The position numbers and the translations under genes are program-made. The notes under the pieces were generated by a model. It was not told the DNA's origin and ran no database searches. It saw only the letters and a program-made list of their open reading frames with translations. Shown piece by piece: positions 8,729-18,955 of a stretch of 31,656 bases of DNA. The first letter of the stretch is position 1. Each line of letters starts with the position of its first letter. This DNA comes from Selaginella moellendorffii (taxonomy: Eukaryota; Streptophyta; Lycopodiopsida; Selaginellales; Selaginellaceae). Where the stretch lies: contig NW_003314309.1 in assembly GCF_000143415.4 (NCBI RefSeq), forward strand, positions 1 to 31,656, read 5' to 3'.

Positions 8729-11700
8729 CTATATATTTGGAACCCCCAGCTGGAGCTTCACCTTTTGTGCCACTTCCTGCACAGAGCTTTTGTCAAGGTC
8801 TCCTTCCGGGCTCTCCACAAGATATGACATATGGCATGCTTGAACCCGGCTGGGAAAGAGCTTCACCACCTCCGTGACGTTCAAGTAGTGAGTAACGAAG
8901 AGCGTGAAGCATTGAACCTCTTGGAGAAGGTGATGGAGCGTTGCATACGCAATGGCAAGGCTGTCGTGCGTGCTGGTTCCTCTTTCCAGCTCGTCGATGA
9001 CTACCAGCGAGCGAGAAGTTGCCTTGTGGAGGATAGTTGAAGCTTCGCTCAGCTCCTCAAAAAACGTACTGGAGCCCCTCTGGATTCTGTCCATCGCCCC
9101 CATTCTCGTAAACACGGCAACGAATACATGCAGTTTGGCTGTCGCGGCTGGAACATACAATCCTATCTGCACGATAACAAAACATACGGAGTGAAAAGAA
9201 ATAAAGATAGTTGCGAACCTGGGACATGATTGTGATTAGAGCAACTTGACGGATGTAGCAACTTTTACCACCCATGTTTGGACCAGTGATTATTTGCGAT
9301 CGTTCACCCTCACCAGAAAGAACTGTGTCATTTGGTACAAATGCATCTTGCAGAGTCGAATCTAGGACCTGCTCGGAAAGAAATTCCAGTAATAATATTA
9401 AACGACAAGAGCAAAAGAAACAAACCGGATGTCGACCACCTTCTATCTTCAAAAGGCACGCTTCATCCACGAACTCCGGTCGAACATACCCCTGAAGCAC
9501 ATTTTTCATTCAGATAAGCGTTGAAAAACACAAGGAGACAGACCTGATTGCACGAGACAACAGCAAGGGAATAAAGACAGTCGAGAGCTGCTAGTGCCTG
9601 TACTGCAGCCCGGAACTCCATGTGATAGGAGGTAAAGCCAGTCAGGAACATGTCCCATGCTTTGGCGCAAGATATATTTAATTGCTCCTTTGCAAGTGCC
9701 ATTCTTTCCGATGCTTCCAAGACCTCCGGAGGATGATAGCGGTTTGCCTTTTTCGTACTGTTTATTTTAACCCAATCTGCAGGTACACGCTGCGCACATG
9801 GAACCTGAAACTACAAGCTTTTAGCAATCAAATAACTGAATTGAGAAAAAGAAAGTACCTCGACCAAAAACGACATTCCCGAGACGCTCAAGTATTCCAG
9901 ATTTGAACACTTCAACAGTTTCCGATAACTGGGAAGAAAACTTTCGAGATCCTCCTCAATACTTTTTATGTTCTCTTTGCATTCGTCTACCTGAAACACG
10001 ACTTAAACGAAGTCTGGGAAACGATAACAAACCTCGGGATACTGGCCGGCAACAAACAAGTTAATCTTATCCCCAGCTGCTGCTGCCTCTGCATTCAAAC
10101 TTGTCACAAGCTTGTTTGCGTGATCTATCACTGAAGTTGAAGTCACTGCGGAGATTAGCCTGATGAGGAGCGCAGACCTGGCGTCGCGAACCCGTTGAAA
10201 CTGGGACGCTGCTTTCATAATCGCATTAATCACGTTAATGAACTGCAGCAAACATTACGGTCAGAAAAGAATAACCACAGGATTACAGAAAAGGAAAGGT
10301 ACCTCATACGTTGTTGCTGTTTTGTGATAAATTCTTGTGATACCACGCTCAAGATCAGGCAATTTTCCCAGCAGCAACAACGTTGAAGCTAAAGTTGCAA
10401 CTGTTGTGCCTCTGCCTTTATCTCCAATGGATTCGGCAATTTCCGCAACGGCGTCTAAACGTTGAGAAATAAGCATGCGGTCTCTTAACGGATGGGCCAC
10501 CTGAAAATAGACATGAGTGGAAAAAACGAAAAATCCAAGATTGTGACTGAGACCAAACTCCTTACCCAATACTTAAGCAGCCTCGCGCCAAAAGCAGTTT
10601 TTGTGTGGTTCATAAGCCAGAATAAAGATCCGTTTTCAGTACCATCAGTTTGGTTATGTAGAATCTAGAAAGAAAAAACTTGTTACTGGTAAGTAAACAT
10701 CGCATTCAGTGGTTACCTCAAGCTGGCGGATGGTATTGGGCGAGAGCGTCATCTCTTGCTGTCCGGCAAATGGTCGGAAAAGAGCTCCTAAGCGCAATAC
10801 ATTTTCCAGATTAAACTGCTTCAGATAAGCAAATATATGCGCAAACGCAGCAACCACGATTTCTGGCATCGTCATCAACGCCTGCAAACTTCAATTCTCA
10901 TCCGATAGTGTAATCAAGACAACTAGAAAATTACCTCTAACCCTGCATCAACCTTCTCGTCCAGACAGCCTTTCTTAGAAGACGCCAAGCTCCCGTAGAA
11001 GTCCGCAAGAGCAGCAACAGTACCGCCATTTTCAAACGAGTTCTCAGGCGTCTTCTCGGCTCGAACATCCGCTGCGCCTGCATAGTCCATCAACAACTAT
11101 ACAAAAATCACCATCATTCATATACAACCCGATCAGAGAAAAGAAAAAAAAGCTTACCTTCTTTGTAGAAGTGGACAAGGACGCAGATAAAAGAAGTTCT
11201 GCGGGAGCACACGCAAGCAAGCGTGATTCCAGTTCCGTCCTGGTGACAGTGTCCAGAAAGTGGCCATACATCACGTCTCTGGTCGAGGTTTCCACGGCCA
11301 CCACCCCAAATCTAGCATCAAAACTTCCCTTCACTTCATCCTTTCCAGCGTTGGCCTTGTGCTCGGTGATTGCCTCCTCCACAACACACATGATATAGCT
11401 GCTAAGACGAATAGGTCCATCCCTTTCCCCGCTCTCTTCTCCCCCAAGAAACTCCCCGGCCTCGAGCGTGGCCTTGGTATATAGCGCCGAGAGATCTCTC
11501 GAGAATGGGCCAGCCTTGTTCGTCCCGTGAGCTTTGATAGCCGCTGTCTCGGTCTGCTTGACAACGCCAACTTTGTAGCCAGCTTCCACAAGCCTTCTCA
11601 CATGTACGTGCAGCCGGAACGTTGGAACGCTGGCAGTGAGAAAGTTGTGGCTGTAGTAAGCAACGATTCCCAAAACATTGGCTGCTTTCTCCGCATCCTC

Positions 11701-12153
11701 TCCGAAAAATCGAAACTTGTATCCCACCTCGACCATGAGAAGGATGTCTGGGAATGTCTTCTTGAGCTCCACAATCTGCTGCTCCAGAGGAGTAAGCTTC
11801 TCCTTCCCTGACGGTGGCTTTCCATAAAAGGAGGAATTTCCACCACCGCCATCCCTGTCCCCCTCTCCAAGAAGAACATCTACAAACTTTCTACGCCTGT
11901 CTTTAATCGCTTCCCCCGATATTCCGCAATCGGCATCCTTCCCATCGCCCGCCCCGGCGTCTACATCTAAATTCAAGCACCGTTTCTTACTCGCGCTGGC
12001 CGCATTCTCGGCTGATCGCCTGAGATGATGCGGCGATGGCCACACTAGTGTGGGAGCCCGCGATGCATCGGTCTCACCTCGCTTGAAGAAGCTGGGGATG
12101 ATCGCCTGGCCCTTGGCGGCGGCAGCGCCCTCGTCCTTCTTTCTCTTTCCCAT
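8729..12153 (-). CDS. MSH3: MSH3-like DNA mismatch-repair protein, copy A, C-terminally truncated
   Basis: MSH3 pairs with MSH2 (MutS-beta) to bind insertion/deletion loops in nuclear DNA. Eleven exons join in frame with GT-AG introns: 11158-12153, 10935-11096, 10717-10881, 10566-10664, 10303-10500, 10033-10242, 9859-9990, 9544-9804, 9426-9491, 9219-9368 and 8729-9166, giving about 958 residues. Residues 16-23 (QAIIPSFF) form a PCNA-binding PIP box. The MutS I domain follows ([18 protein letters not shown], about 138-155), then connector, core and ATPase. Walker A GPNMGGKS is at about 792-799. Walker B is VVIDEL, but the following signature reads ERGTSTHDS instead of GRGTSTHDG. The frame runs into a stop just after VAQK, before the VTFLYKL segment and the C-terminal dimer region; about 100 residues are missing. 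It may be expressed but is probably impaired. Confidence 0.88.
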
Positions 12154-12165
12154 TCAAAAACTTAT

Positions 12166-12174
12166 AAACCCTAA
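12166..12174 (-). promoter_or_regulatory. Telo-box upstream of MSH3 start
   Basis: AAACCCTAA (TTAGGGTTT on the gene strand) lies about 12 bp upstream of the MSH3 ATG. In plants this element is frequent near starts of replication and cell-cycle genes, which would suit MSH3. In copy B the element is deleted along with the start codon. Confidence 0.45.
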
Positions 12175-12176
12175 GA

Positions 12177-12800
12177 TTCTTTCTTCAAGCCCAACAATTA
12201 CAGTCACCACCCCAAATCTATGCTTGAGGCTAAGGAGTTTCTGGGAGGAGAAGAGGGCGGTGAAAGAGATGGACCAATTTGTCTTAGCAGCTGGGTGCTG
12301 GCTTTGGTATATAGAGCCCAAGAAATCGAGAATGGGCCAGCCTTGTGTCTTGGTACGCCAACTTTGTAGCCAACTTCCACAAGCCTTCCCATACATGCAA
12401 CTGGAATGAGAAAGCAGCCAATTTTCTTAAAATTTGTTTATCATAGCCACAGCTTTCTCACTGCCAGCGTTCCAACATTCTGCCACATCCTCTCCAAAAA
12501 ATTGAAACTTTGTATCCCACCTCAACAATGAGAAGAGTGTCTAGAAATTTCTTCCTGAGCTCCACAATCTGCTGCTACAGAGGAGTAAGCTTCTCCTTTC
12601 CTGATGGCAACTTTCCATCACAGGAGGAATTTCCATTAGAAGCATCCTGTCCCCAATAACATTTACAAAATTTCTATACCTGTGTGCTTGCAAGAGGATT
12701 TAGATGTAGAAGCCAGGTTGGGGTATTGATTGGCTGCGTTCTCAGCCAGTCGTTTAAGATGACACAGTGATCATTCTTGAAGAAGCTGGTGGCCGCAGTG
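12177..12800 (-). pseudogene. Scrambled second copy of MSH3 exon 1
   Basis: This is a degenerate partial duplicate of exon 1 directly upstream of the gene. Direct parts include 12203-12220 (matching about 11297-11315), about 12297-12406 (LVEVGYKVGV, KAGPF) and 12483-12800 (VGYKVSIF.., then the N-terminal region as far as the PIP-box area). Two blocks are inverted relative to exon 1: 12222-12292, which is the reverse complement of 11397-11467 with matching length of 71, and about 12445-12482, which reverses about 11616-11653. Many substitutions and stops show it is dead and older than the A/B split. Copy B keeps its distal half at 28775-29060. Confidence 0.8.
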
Positions 12801-12899
12801 CTTAGTATATTTATTATAAGATTCTTATATTATTTTATTAGAATAATATTATTTGTAGGTGAACCATATATTATAGCTTACTTGCTAAATCTGAGAGGG

Positions 12900-13640
12900 A
12901 GATGGCTAATTATTTTCCTGTTGCATTTGTTAGTTATTGTTAGTTATTGCAAGAGTGAAATTTCTGCAATATTTATCTTTGGAAACTCATTAGTAGATTA
13001 TAGAAATAACAATTACATTTTAAACACTTATGCAAAGGCTAATTTCCTCCCTATGGAAGGAAGTTCCTTAGTGGAGCAATAGGGATATTTTCAAATGGAA
13101 ATCTCATTCTTGATGTTAGTAAAGTGTTTAAATTTGTTCATTTGCAACTTCATATTTAAATCTTTAATTAATTTAACCATTTTTGTCACCCACAAAGAAT
13201 ATATAGCAAAGTGTAAATTATGGAAGTGTTAGATGTGGATTGTTCAATATTATTGAAGTTTGTTGAAAGAAAATTCATTTAATTTTTTAATTTTGTGTCA
13301 AGAGAATCTTTCCAAGCCAAAATTATCCATGACCTATTTATCTACAAGTGAAAAATTTCATTGAAGATAAACATATACTCATATCTCAAATTTGTCTAAA
13401 TGCAACACTAAACATCATAAACAAATCTATATTTTACATAACATATGGATCTAATAATATAATTAATAATTACTATGAACTTGATTCTTTTTTGCCAAGT
13501 TAATACACAATTTTAGAGTTTATTGATATTTTGATGCAACTTTATGATACTCAAATTCTGGTAAACATAATTCATAACTTTAAACTATTATACAACCTCT
13601 TTATTCATGTTATAGATCTTGTATCAAGAAAGAACATGCA
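12900..13640 (+). pseudogene. GDSL esterase/lipase pseudogene, copy A
   Basis: This sits inside AT-rich DNA. At about 12909-13110 a signal-peptide-like stretch (LIIFLLHLLVIVSYCKS) is followed by IFIFGNSLVDYRNNNYILN, a decayed GDSL block I (FGDSLVD.GNNNY). TYAKANF and, in another frame, FSNGNLILDV then follow, as in plant GDSL lipases. At about 13395-13560 NKSIFYITYGSNNIINNYYE resembles block III (GSND), followed by an in-frame TAA. Loss of the catalytic-block Asp residues, frameshifts and stops show it is not functional. Relative to copy B, an 11-bp loss after the ATG at 12902 breaks the start frame. The later catalytic DxxH block was not found. Confidence 0.75.
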
Positions 13641-14261
13641 AAATTGTGGTTGCATCCTTATTTTCATTAGGTTGTAGCACATTCTTTTTTATCAAACACC
13701 ATTAACTAACTTGCAAAGTAGTAAGCCAGTTTAATTACAAGCTTAATTTAGTCTTATTTTTCTTAGATTAAATTTACTAGGACTCAATATTTTTTATGTA
13801 GACCCTTACACTATATTACTTAATATTGTTCAAAATCTTCTATCATATAGTAAATTTGTATTAAAGAAAAATACTTTATTTTTTAATCATGAAAAATTGT
13901 AATAGGCTTCCCAATTTTTAATGTTGGATGTTGCAACTTTATAAAACCCAATTAAAATACTTTAGTGACAAAATATTTACCCTTGATTTTATCTTATTTA
14001 GATCTAAGAAAGTATATTTATTGGGATCAATTTCATCCTACCTCCAAAATTTATAACATGCTTACTGATCTATTTTGAATGAAAGTGATTATATATATTC
14101 TATCAACATCTAGCAATTAACTTCTATATAATAAATTTTAATACAAATTTTTATTAGTCTGATTTTATTTATAAAATATTATAATAAAATTTTAAACTGA
14201 AGTTTTTAAAAGTAATTTATAAATGTATTAAACACTTTATTATAATAACATTTATGTATAA
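13641..14261. other. AT-rich DNA after the GDSL remnant
   Basis: No gene is recognised. The sequence aligns with about 29930-30553 in copy B with frequent transitions. Later GDSL exons may be buried here but I cannot support them. Confidence 0.6.
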
Positions 14262-14640
14262 TATTTTAATTTAGAAAAATAAATAACTAGCAATACAAAC
14301 ATATAAATTAATCAAGTTTAGATTATCTGATTTAGATTTTTTAGGAATTTAAAGATTATCTACTAATTTAAGAGCATTAGATTATATATAAAATAGTTTT
14401 ACTTATATTTTCTTCACCATTACTGCTGCTATAGTTTTAAAGATAAAATAATCTTTAATTTATGTAGTGAATTAAATAAAAAATAACACTATTCTTTCAT
14501 AGATATAAATGTTTTTTATCACACCAAATTAATAGTAAACATTTCTTCTATAAACCCTATACAATGTTTTACTATCAAAGTTCATTTAATTAAATTTATT
14601 TTAAAAAATTTGAATTCAGCTTTATTAAACTAAATATACT
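14262..14640. repeat. ~380-bp AT-rich direct repeat, left copy
   Basis: The segment starting near 'tttagaaaaataaataactag' recurs at 15578-15955 after the island and the gap, and once in copy B (about 30556-30935). Similarity of the left copy stops at about 14640, while the right copy and copy B continue together. Confidence 0.85.
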
Positions 14641-15205
14641 TATTTGAACCAAAATCTGGGATCACTGCTAGCACACGTGGTTCTTGTTGGATTCCAAGTC
14701 TAGAGATCCTCGTCTTGCTTACCAAATATCTTGACGTCCCCGATCAATCACAAGCTCCACCTGGGTTTCCATTTAGAGATGAAACAAAAGTTTGTAAAGC
14801 AGCGAAGTCCATTTTGATCTTCGTCACGAACTTGTCTTCCGAGAACTAAGAGCCTGTCAAGCCTCTCACGAGTTACAATTCTTCACAGGGAAAAAAGAAA
14901 GAAAACACAGCTCCACCTTGAGTGCCTAAACCACGAACATTGCTCATAGTTACTCCTCGAATTCCAACTCTCAGCAATGCTTGATTGAAAGAACAAAAAG
15001 CTTGAATAAAAAAAACCTTGAATCCTTGAGAGTTCTTACCCTTGATGCTTGGGAGTCTCCAAGGTCTAGAAAAAAAGGAGAGAGAAGCAAAGAAATTGGT
15101 ATTACTGCGTTACCAGTCAGATCCGAGCTCCAAAGAATCCGTCCACATCCTCTATCCTCACAATCCAAAAGAAAAGAGAAAGAAAGCTCAAACCTCTCTG
15201 CAGCA
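14641..15205. other. GC-richer island abutting the gap, possible retroelement end
   Basis: This 565-bp island is much less AT-rich than its surroundings and has no match in copy B. On the minus strand it has a pyrimidine-rich leader, then an ATG followed by SNVRGLGTQGG, later MDFAALQTFVSSLNGNPGGA before a stop. A leader plus gag-like start of an LTR element is conceivable. No primer-binding site or LTR terminus is clear, so this stays a guess. Confidence 0.3.
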
Positions 15206-15577
15206 NNNNNNNNNNNNNNNNNNNNNNNNNNNNNNNNNNNNNNNNNNNNNNNNNNNNNNNNNNNNNNNNNNNNNNNNNNNNNNNNNNNNNNNNNNNNNNN
15301 NNNNNNNNNNNNNNNNNNNNNNNNNNNNNNNNNNNNNNNNNNNNNNNNNNNNNNNNNNNNNNNNNNNNNNNNNNNNNNNNNNNNNNNNNNNNNNNNNNNN
15401 NNNNNNNNNNNNNNNNNNNNNNNNNNNNNNNNNNNNNNNNNNNNNNNNNNNNNNNNNNNNNNNNNNNNNNNNNNNNNNNNNNNNNNNNNNNNNNNNNNNN
15501 NNNNNNNNNNNNNNNNNNNNNNNNNNNNNNNNNNNNNNNNNNNNNNNNNNNNNNNNNNNNNNNNNNNNNNNNNNNNN
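15206..15577. other. Assembly gap (372 N)
   Basis: A run of N. Apparent reading frames across it are artefacts. Confidence 1.
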
Positions 15578-15955
15578 TTAATGCTTTACTTTAGAAAAAT
15601 AAATAACTAGCAATACAAACATATGAATTAATCAAGTTTAGATTTTCTGATTTAGATTTTTTATGAATTTATACATTATCCACTAATTTAAGAGTATTAG
15701 ATTATATATAAAATATTTTTACTTATATTTTCTTCACCATTACTGACAGTAAAGTTTTAAAAATAAAATATTCTTTAATTTAGACTGTGAATTAAATTAA
15801 AAATAACACTATTCTTTCAGTGATATAAATTTGTTTTTATCTCACAAAATTAATAGTAAACATTTGTTTTATAAACCATATGCCTTGTCGTATTAAAAAA
15901 GTTCATTTAATTAAATTTATTTTAAAATATTTTTATTCAGCTATATCAAGATATG
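15578..15955. repeat. ~380-bp AT-rich direct repeat, right copy
   Basis: It matches 14262-14640 and continues rightward in parallel with copy B from about 30554. It begins exactly at the gap edge, so its true left end is unknown. Confidence 0.85.
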
Positions 15956-16794
15956 CATATATTATTTTTTACTTAATAAATATTTAGTTTTCTAATTTTT
16001 TTTTCAAATAAATATATTAGTAACTGTTCATCATATAAATGGGAAGAAACTATGATTTATTGTTTAGCTTTTTATTACAATAGCTTGAAACATGTTATTA
16101 CTAAATGTTGAAATCTTTAAAATAGGATTTGGATCAGTTAACTCTTTTGATAATAAATTTTTTTGTAAATAAAATTATTTACCATATAATCTTGAATAAT
16201 ATTTAATGGATATATATTAAATATTTATTTTAAGGAAGACTTCTTACTTGGAAGAGCTCTTATATTTTTCCTTTTACATTAGAGTGTATTTACAATATTT
16301 CTATTTTATTTAAAGCCTTCTTATTTTTAGTTGGCATATCTCTCTGGAAAATTAAATCATAAAATTATTTTCAGAAATTTTAAACTAACTTCTAATCCCA
16401 ATCTCCTAATCATAGTGCTAAATCTATGCAATTTATCATTGTAAGCACTTTAAAAGACTCTATATTATCAATTAATAATTTATTTTGATAACTTGTTAAT
16501 ATCTAAGTTCCATGATCAATTTTTCTATCACATCACAGCCACATATTTTACTTTATTCTACATACAACTAAGTCTTTTTTAGTACTTAATTCATAATTTT
16601 TACCAGTAATAGTTTTATATAAAGGTTCGAAAACATTCTTAAATATATGCATATAATCCTTTAAAAATGCTATTGGCAAGTTATAAAAATATGGAAGTTG
16701 ATAAAATGTGAATATAACCATTTGATATCATTAGGTAATGATATTTGATCTTCTTGTCTAACCAAATAATAATATATTGCTTATTGTTCTGGAG
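15956..16794. other. AT-rich DNA flanking the CACTA transposase remnant
   Basis: No intact gene is present. It matches 30935-31656 of copy B. It may hold eroded downstream parts of the minus-strand transposase (for example a KDYMHIFKNVFEPLYK-like reading near 16620-16680), but this is not secure. Confidence 0.5.
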
Positions 16795-18096
16795 TCATTT
16801 CTCACTCTTACGTTCTACTAATAGACCTAAATGGATGATCCATAGGTAAACACCAATGACCAATATATATGCATTTTTATAAACTTCGTGACTATATTCC
16901 AAGAATCCAGGTCCATAGTCTAAGTAAAAGCATTTTCCCATTAGTTTGAAGTTTTGAACAAAATTATAATCCAGGAAAATCATGAATAAACTATCACATT
17001 GCTTCTTTAAGCTTTAAAAACTGTTGACCCTCTGGCTTAGAATTATCTTTCCATGGCACTCCATCCCATAATTGTTTCAACTCTTCCAAAAATAATAACC
17101 AATAAATATGAAGTACCTTAGGAAGTTTTGGGCCTAGAAAAATTATAAATATAAATATTTCATTTTATTTTTTAAATAATACCTGGTATAATCATAATAA
17201 GAAATATAAATGAATGGTTAATTGCTAGAGTTGGTGGTATATTATTATTAATTGCAACAATTGCCTAACATGAATATATTTTTGCCATTAATTTTGTCGG
17301 AGATAGATCATTTGCAGCCATAGTAAGATGTATATTTCTTGGATCTACTGCAAAATTTGGGTAATCATCTTAGAATTTTTTGTAAGTTGAACCATTTGTA
17401 GGCATTCTCATTATTCCATTAGTGGATCATTGATAAAATGATAAGTTATATATTGTGTTATTTCTCTACATTGAAATTATTATTGAAGTCAAAGTATAAT
17501 AGAGAAATAGTGCATTATTTTCTCAGGTATATAATTGTTAAAATCTTTGTGCTTTCTAGCAATAGAAATTTGATAAAATTGAAGGTCTTTATTCTCCTTA
17601 TGAAATAACATAAAATCATTGAAGCATGAATCAATCTTTTTATAGGTAAGTCCATTATGTTTAGTGATATTTACCACTTCCTTATAATTATTTGAAAACT
17701 TTTATTTGTAGGCAACATTTTTGTAAAGATCCTTCATCCAAATAATGAAAAATTTAATACTAAATAATAAATAAAAATTAATTACCTTACAAAATGATCT
17801 GTTGCTTGGCTTGATATTCTAGTAATAATTTGCACATCTAGAATCCTTAAACCAGCCAACAAAATAGAAGCACTTGCTCCTTTATAAATAGGTAATAAAT
17901 TGTTTTCATTTCCATGTAAGTAATCTTTAAAATAATTAAATATATTATCATCCTCAAAATCATCATTGCCACTACCATTACCACCACTCAAATTAATATA
18001 ACAATCATTTGGAACTATAGAGCTTTTATCAATTTCAAAAAATTGTTGTACTAAAGTAGTAGATCTGCATAATCTAATCCCTTGAATATCTTCCAT
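16795..18096 (-). mobile_element. CACTA (En/Spm) TNP2-type transposase pseudogene
   Basis: Reading the minus strand from 18096 down, the pieces follow the order of TNP2 transposases. They are LLPIYKGASASILLAGLRIL (about 17820-17890), GLTYKKIDSCFNDFMLFHKE and NKDLQF (about 17560-17660), then YPNFAVDPRNIHLTMAAND and NNIPPTLAINHSFIFLIMII (about 17160-17400). After these come LEELKQLWDGVPWKD (about 17040-17090) and GHWCLPMDHPFRS (about 16810-16850). The matching family motifs are KIDvCPNDCmL, FA.DPRN..L.LA.DG, NLPP, PL..EL..LW and GHRRFLPMDHPFR. The frame changes often and stops occur, so it is an inactive element. Terminal CACTA repeats were not found. Confidence 0.85.
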
Positions 18097-18630
18097 TGAA
18101 AACCATGCATTATGTGGTGATAAAGTATGTTTACCATAAAGACAAATATAATTTATGATAATTTGTATAAGGTAAATATAATTACTTCTACACCTTAAAC
18201 ACTAACATGCAACTCTCATTCCTAAATCCTGAACAAAAAGCTTAATACAGATCTGAGGAAGAAAACAAAGTTCTTTTATTAGGAAATTATATGTTAAAAG
18301 TGGGTACATTATACTGCTATTAGTAATTTAGTTGATGTAAATATTGTTGAAATTTATGACTAAAACTTTTGGAACTACAAACCTTAAGAACTTACATTTT
18401 AGTCACAGTTTAAAAGTTGTAAATTGCAACTCTAATTAGCAACATATATGAGCTTATCTAGCTTTAAAGAATATGTTACTACAAATTATGATTTATATTT
18501 TAGTTGTAAAGGACAACTATAATTTCCAACTTAAATTTGAGTAATTATAAAGCTATCACAAATTAGAACTTAAAATTTGTAATAAAGCCAATTTGCTACT
18601 AACATTAAATTGAGTTGATTACAACTTAGA
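18097..18630. other. AT-rich DNA between the CACTA remnant and the LRR promoter
   Basis: There is no gene. From 18390 to 18620 short aagttg/caact motifs recur in both orientations (for example agttgtaaattgcaact and agttgtaaaggacaact). This resembles subterminal repeats of CACTA elements, so the element's 5' end may reach here. Confidence 0.4.
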
Positions 18631-18661
18631 TTTCCAACAAACACAAAAACTTTGTTGGAAA
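18631..18661. repeat. 11-bp inverted repeat
   Basis: tttccaacaaa and tttgttggaaa are perfect inverted arms around a 9-nt spacer. It lies between the CACTA remnant and the LRR gene promoter. It could be an element end or a chance hairpin; it is a poor terminator candidate because no transcript runs into it from a known gene. Confidence 0.6.
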
Positions 18662-18697
18662 AACATATCATTATAATGCTTTTACGGACTGGTGGAA

Positions 18698-18955
18698 GTC
18701 AAGTCTAAGTCTTGACCTGTCGAAGTCCACATTCTATCCACCGTGGCCAAAAAATCACCACAAAAAAAAATTGTACAAAAATCTATGTTATATAATATAG
18801 TTGATAGCCCAGTATACCAATGGCAAATCCCAAGTCCCCCACTTTATTGACTACCTCAATTGTGCCAAGAATTGGTTATCAAATGTGCGTGTAAACTCTG
18901 CAAAAAGAAGAACCTCATCTTTCATGATAGCGTTCACTCTTTGATGTTCTGATCC
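18698..18955 (+). promoter_or_regulatory. Putative promoter of LRR receptor-like gene, copy B
   Basis: A TATA-like TATATAATATA lies at 18789-18799, about 155 bp before the ATG. Three W-box cores are present: TTGAC on the minus strand at 18698-18702, TTGACC at 18712-18717 and TTGACT at 18847-18852. W-boxes bind WRKY factors and are common in defence-gene promoters, which suits a receptor-like protein. The transcription start is not shown by the sequence. Confidence 0.4.

Noticed and set aside
14641-15205. Island as a definite LTR retrotransposon
   Set aside because: No TG…CA ends, target-site duplication or initiator-tRNA primer site could be seen, so only a tentative label was kept.
14981-15610. 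Long frame across the gap
   Set aside because: It is made of N codons; only about 75 residues are real and they match nothing recognised.
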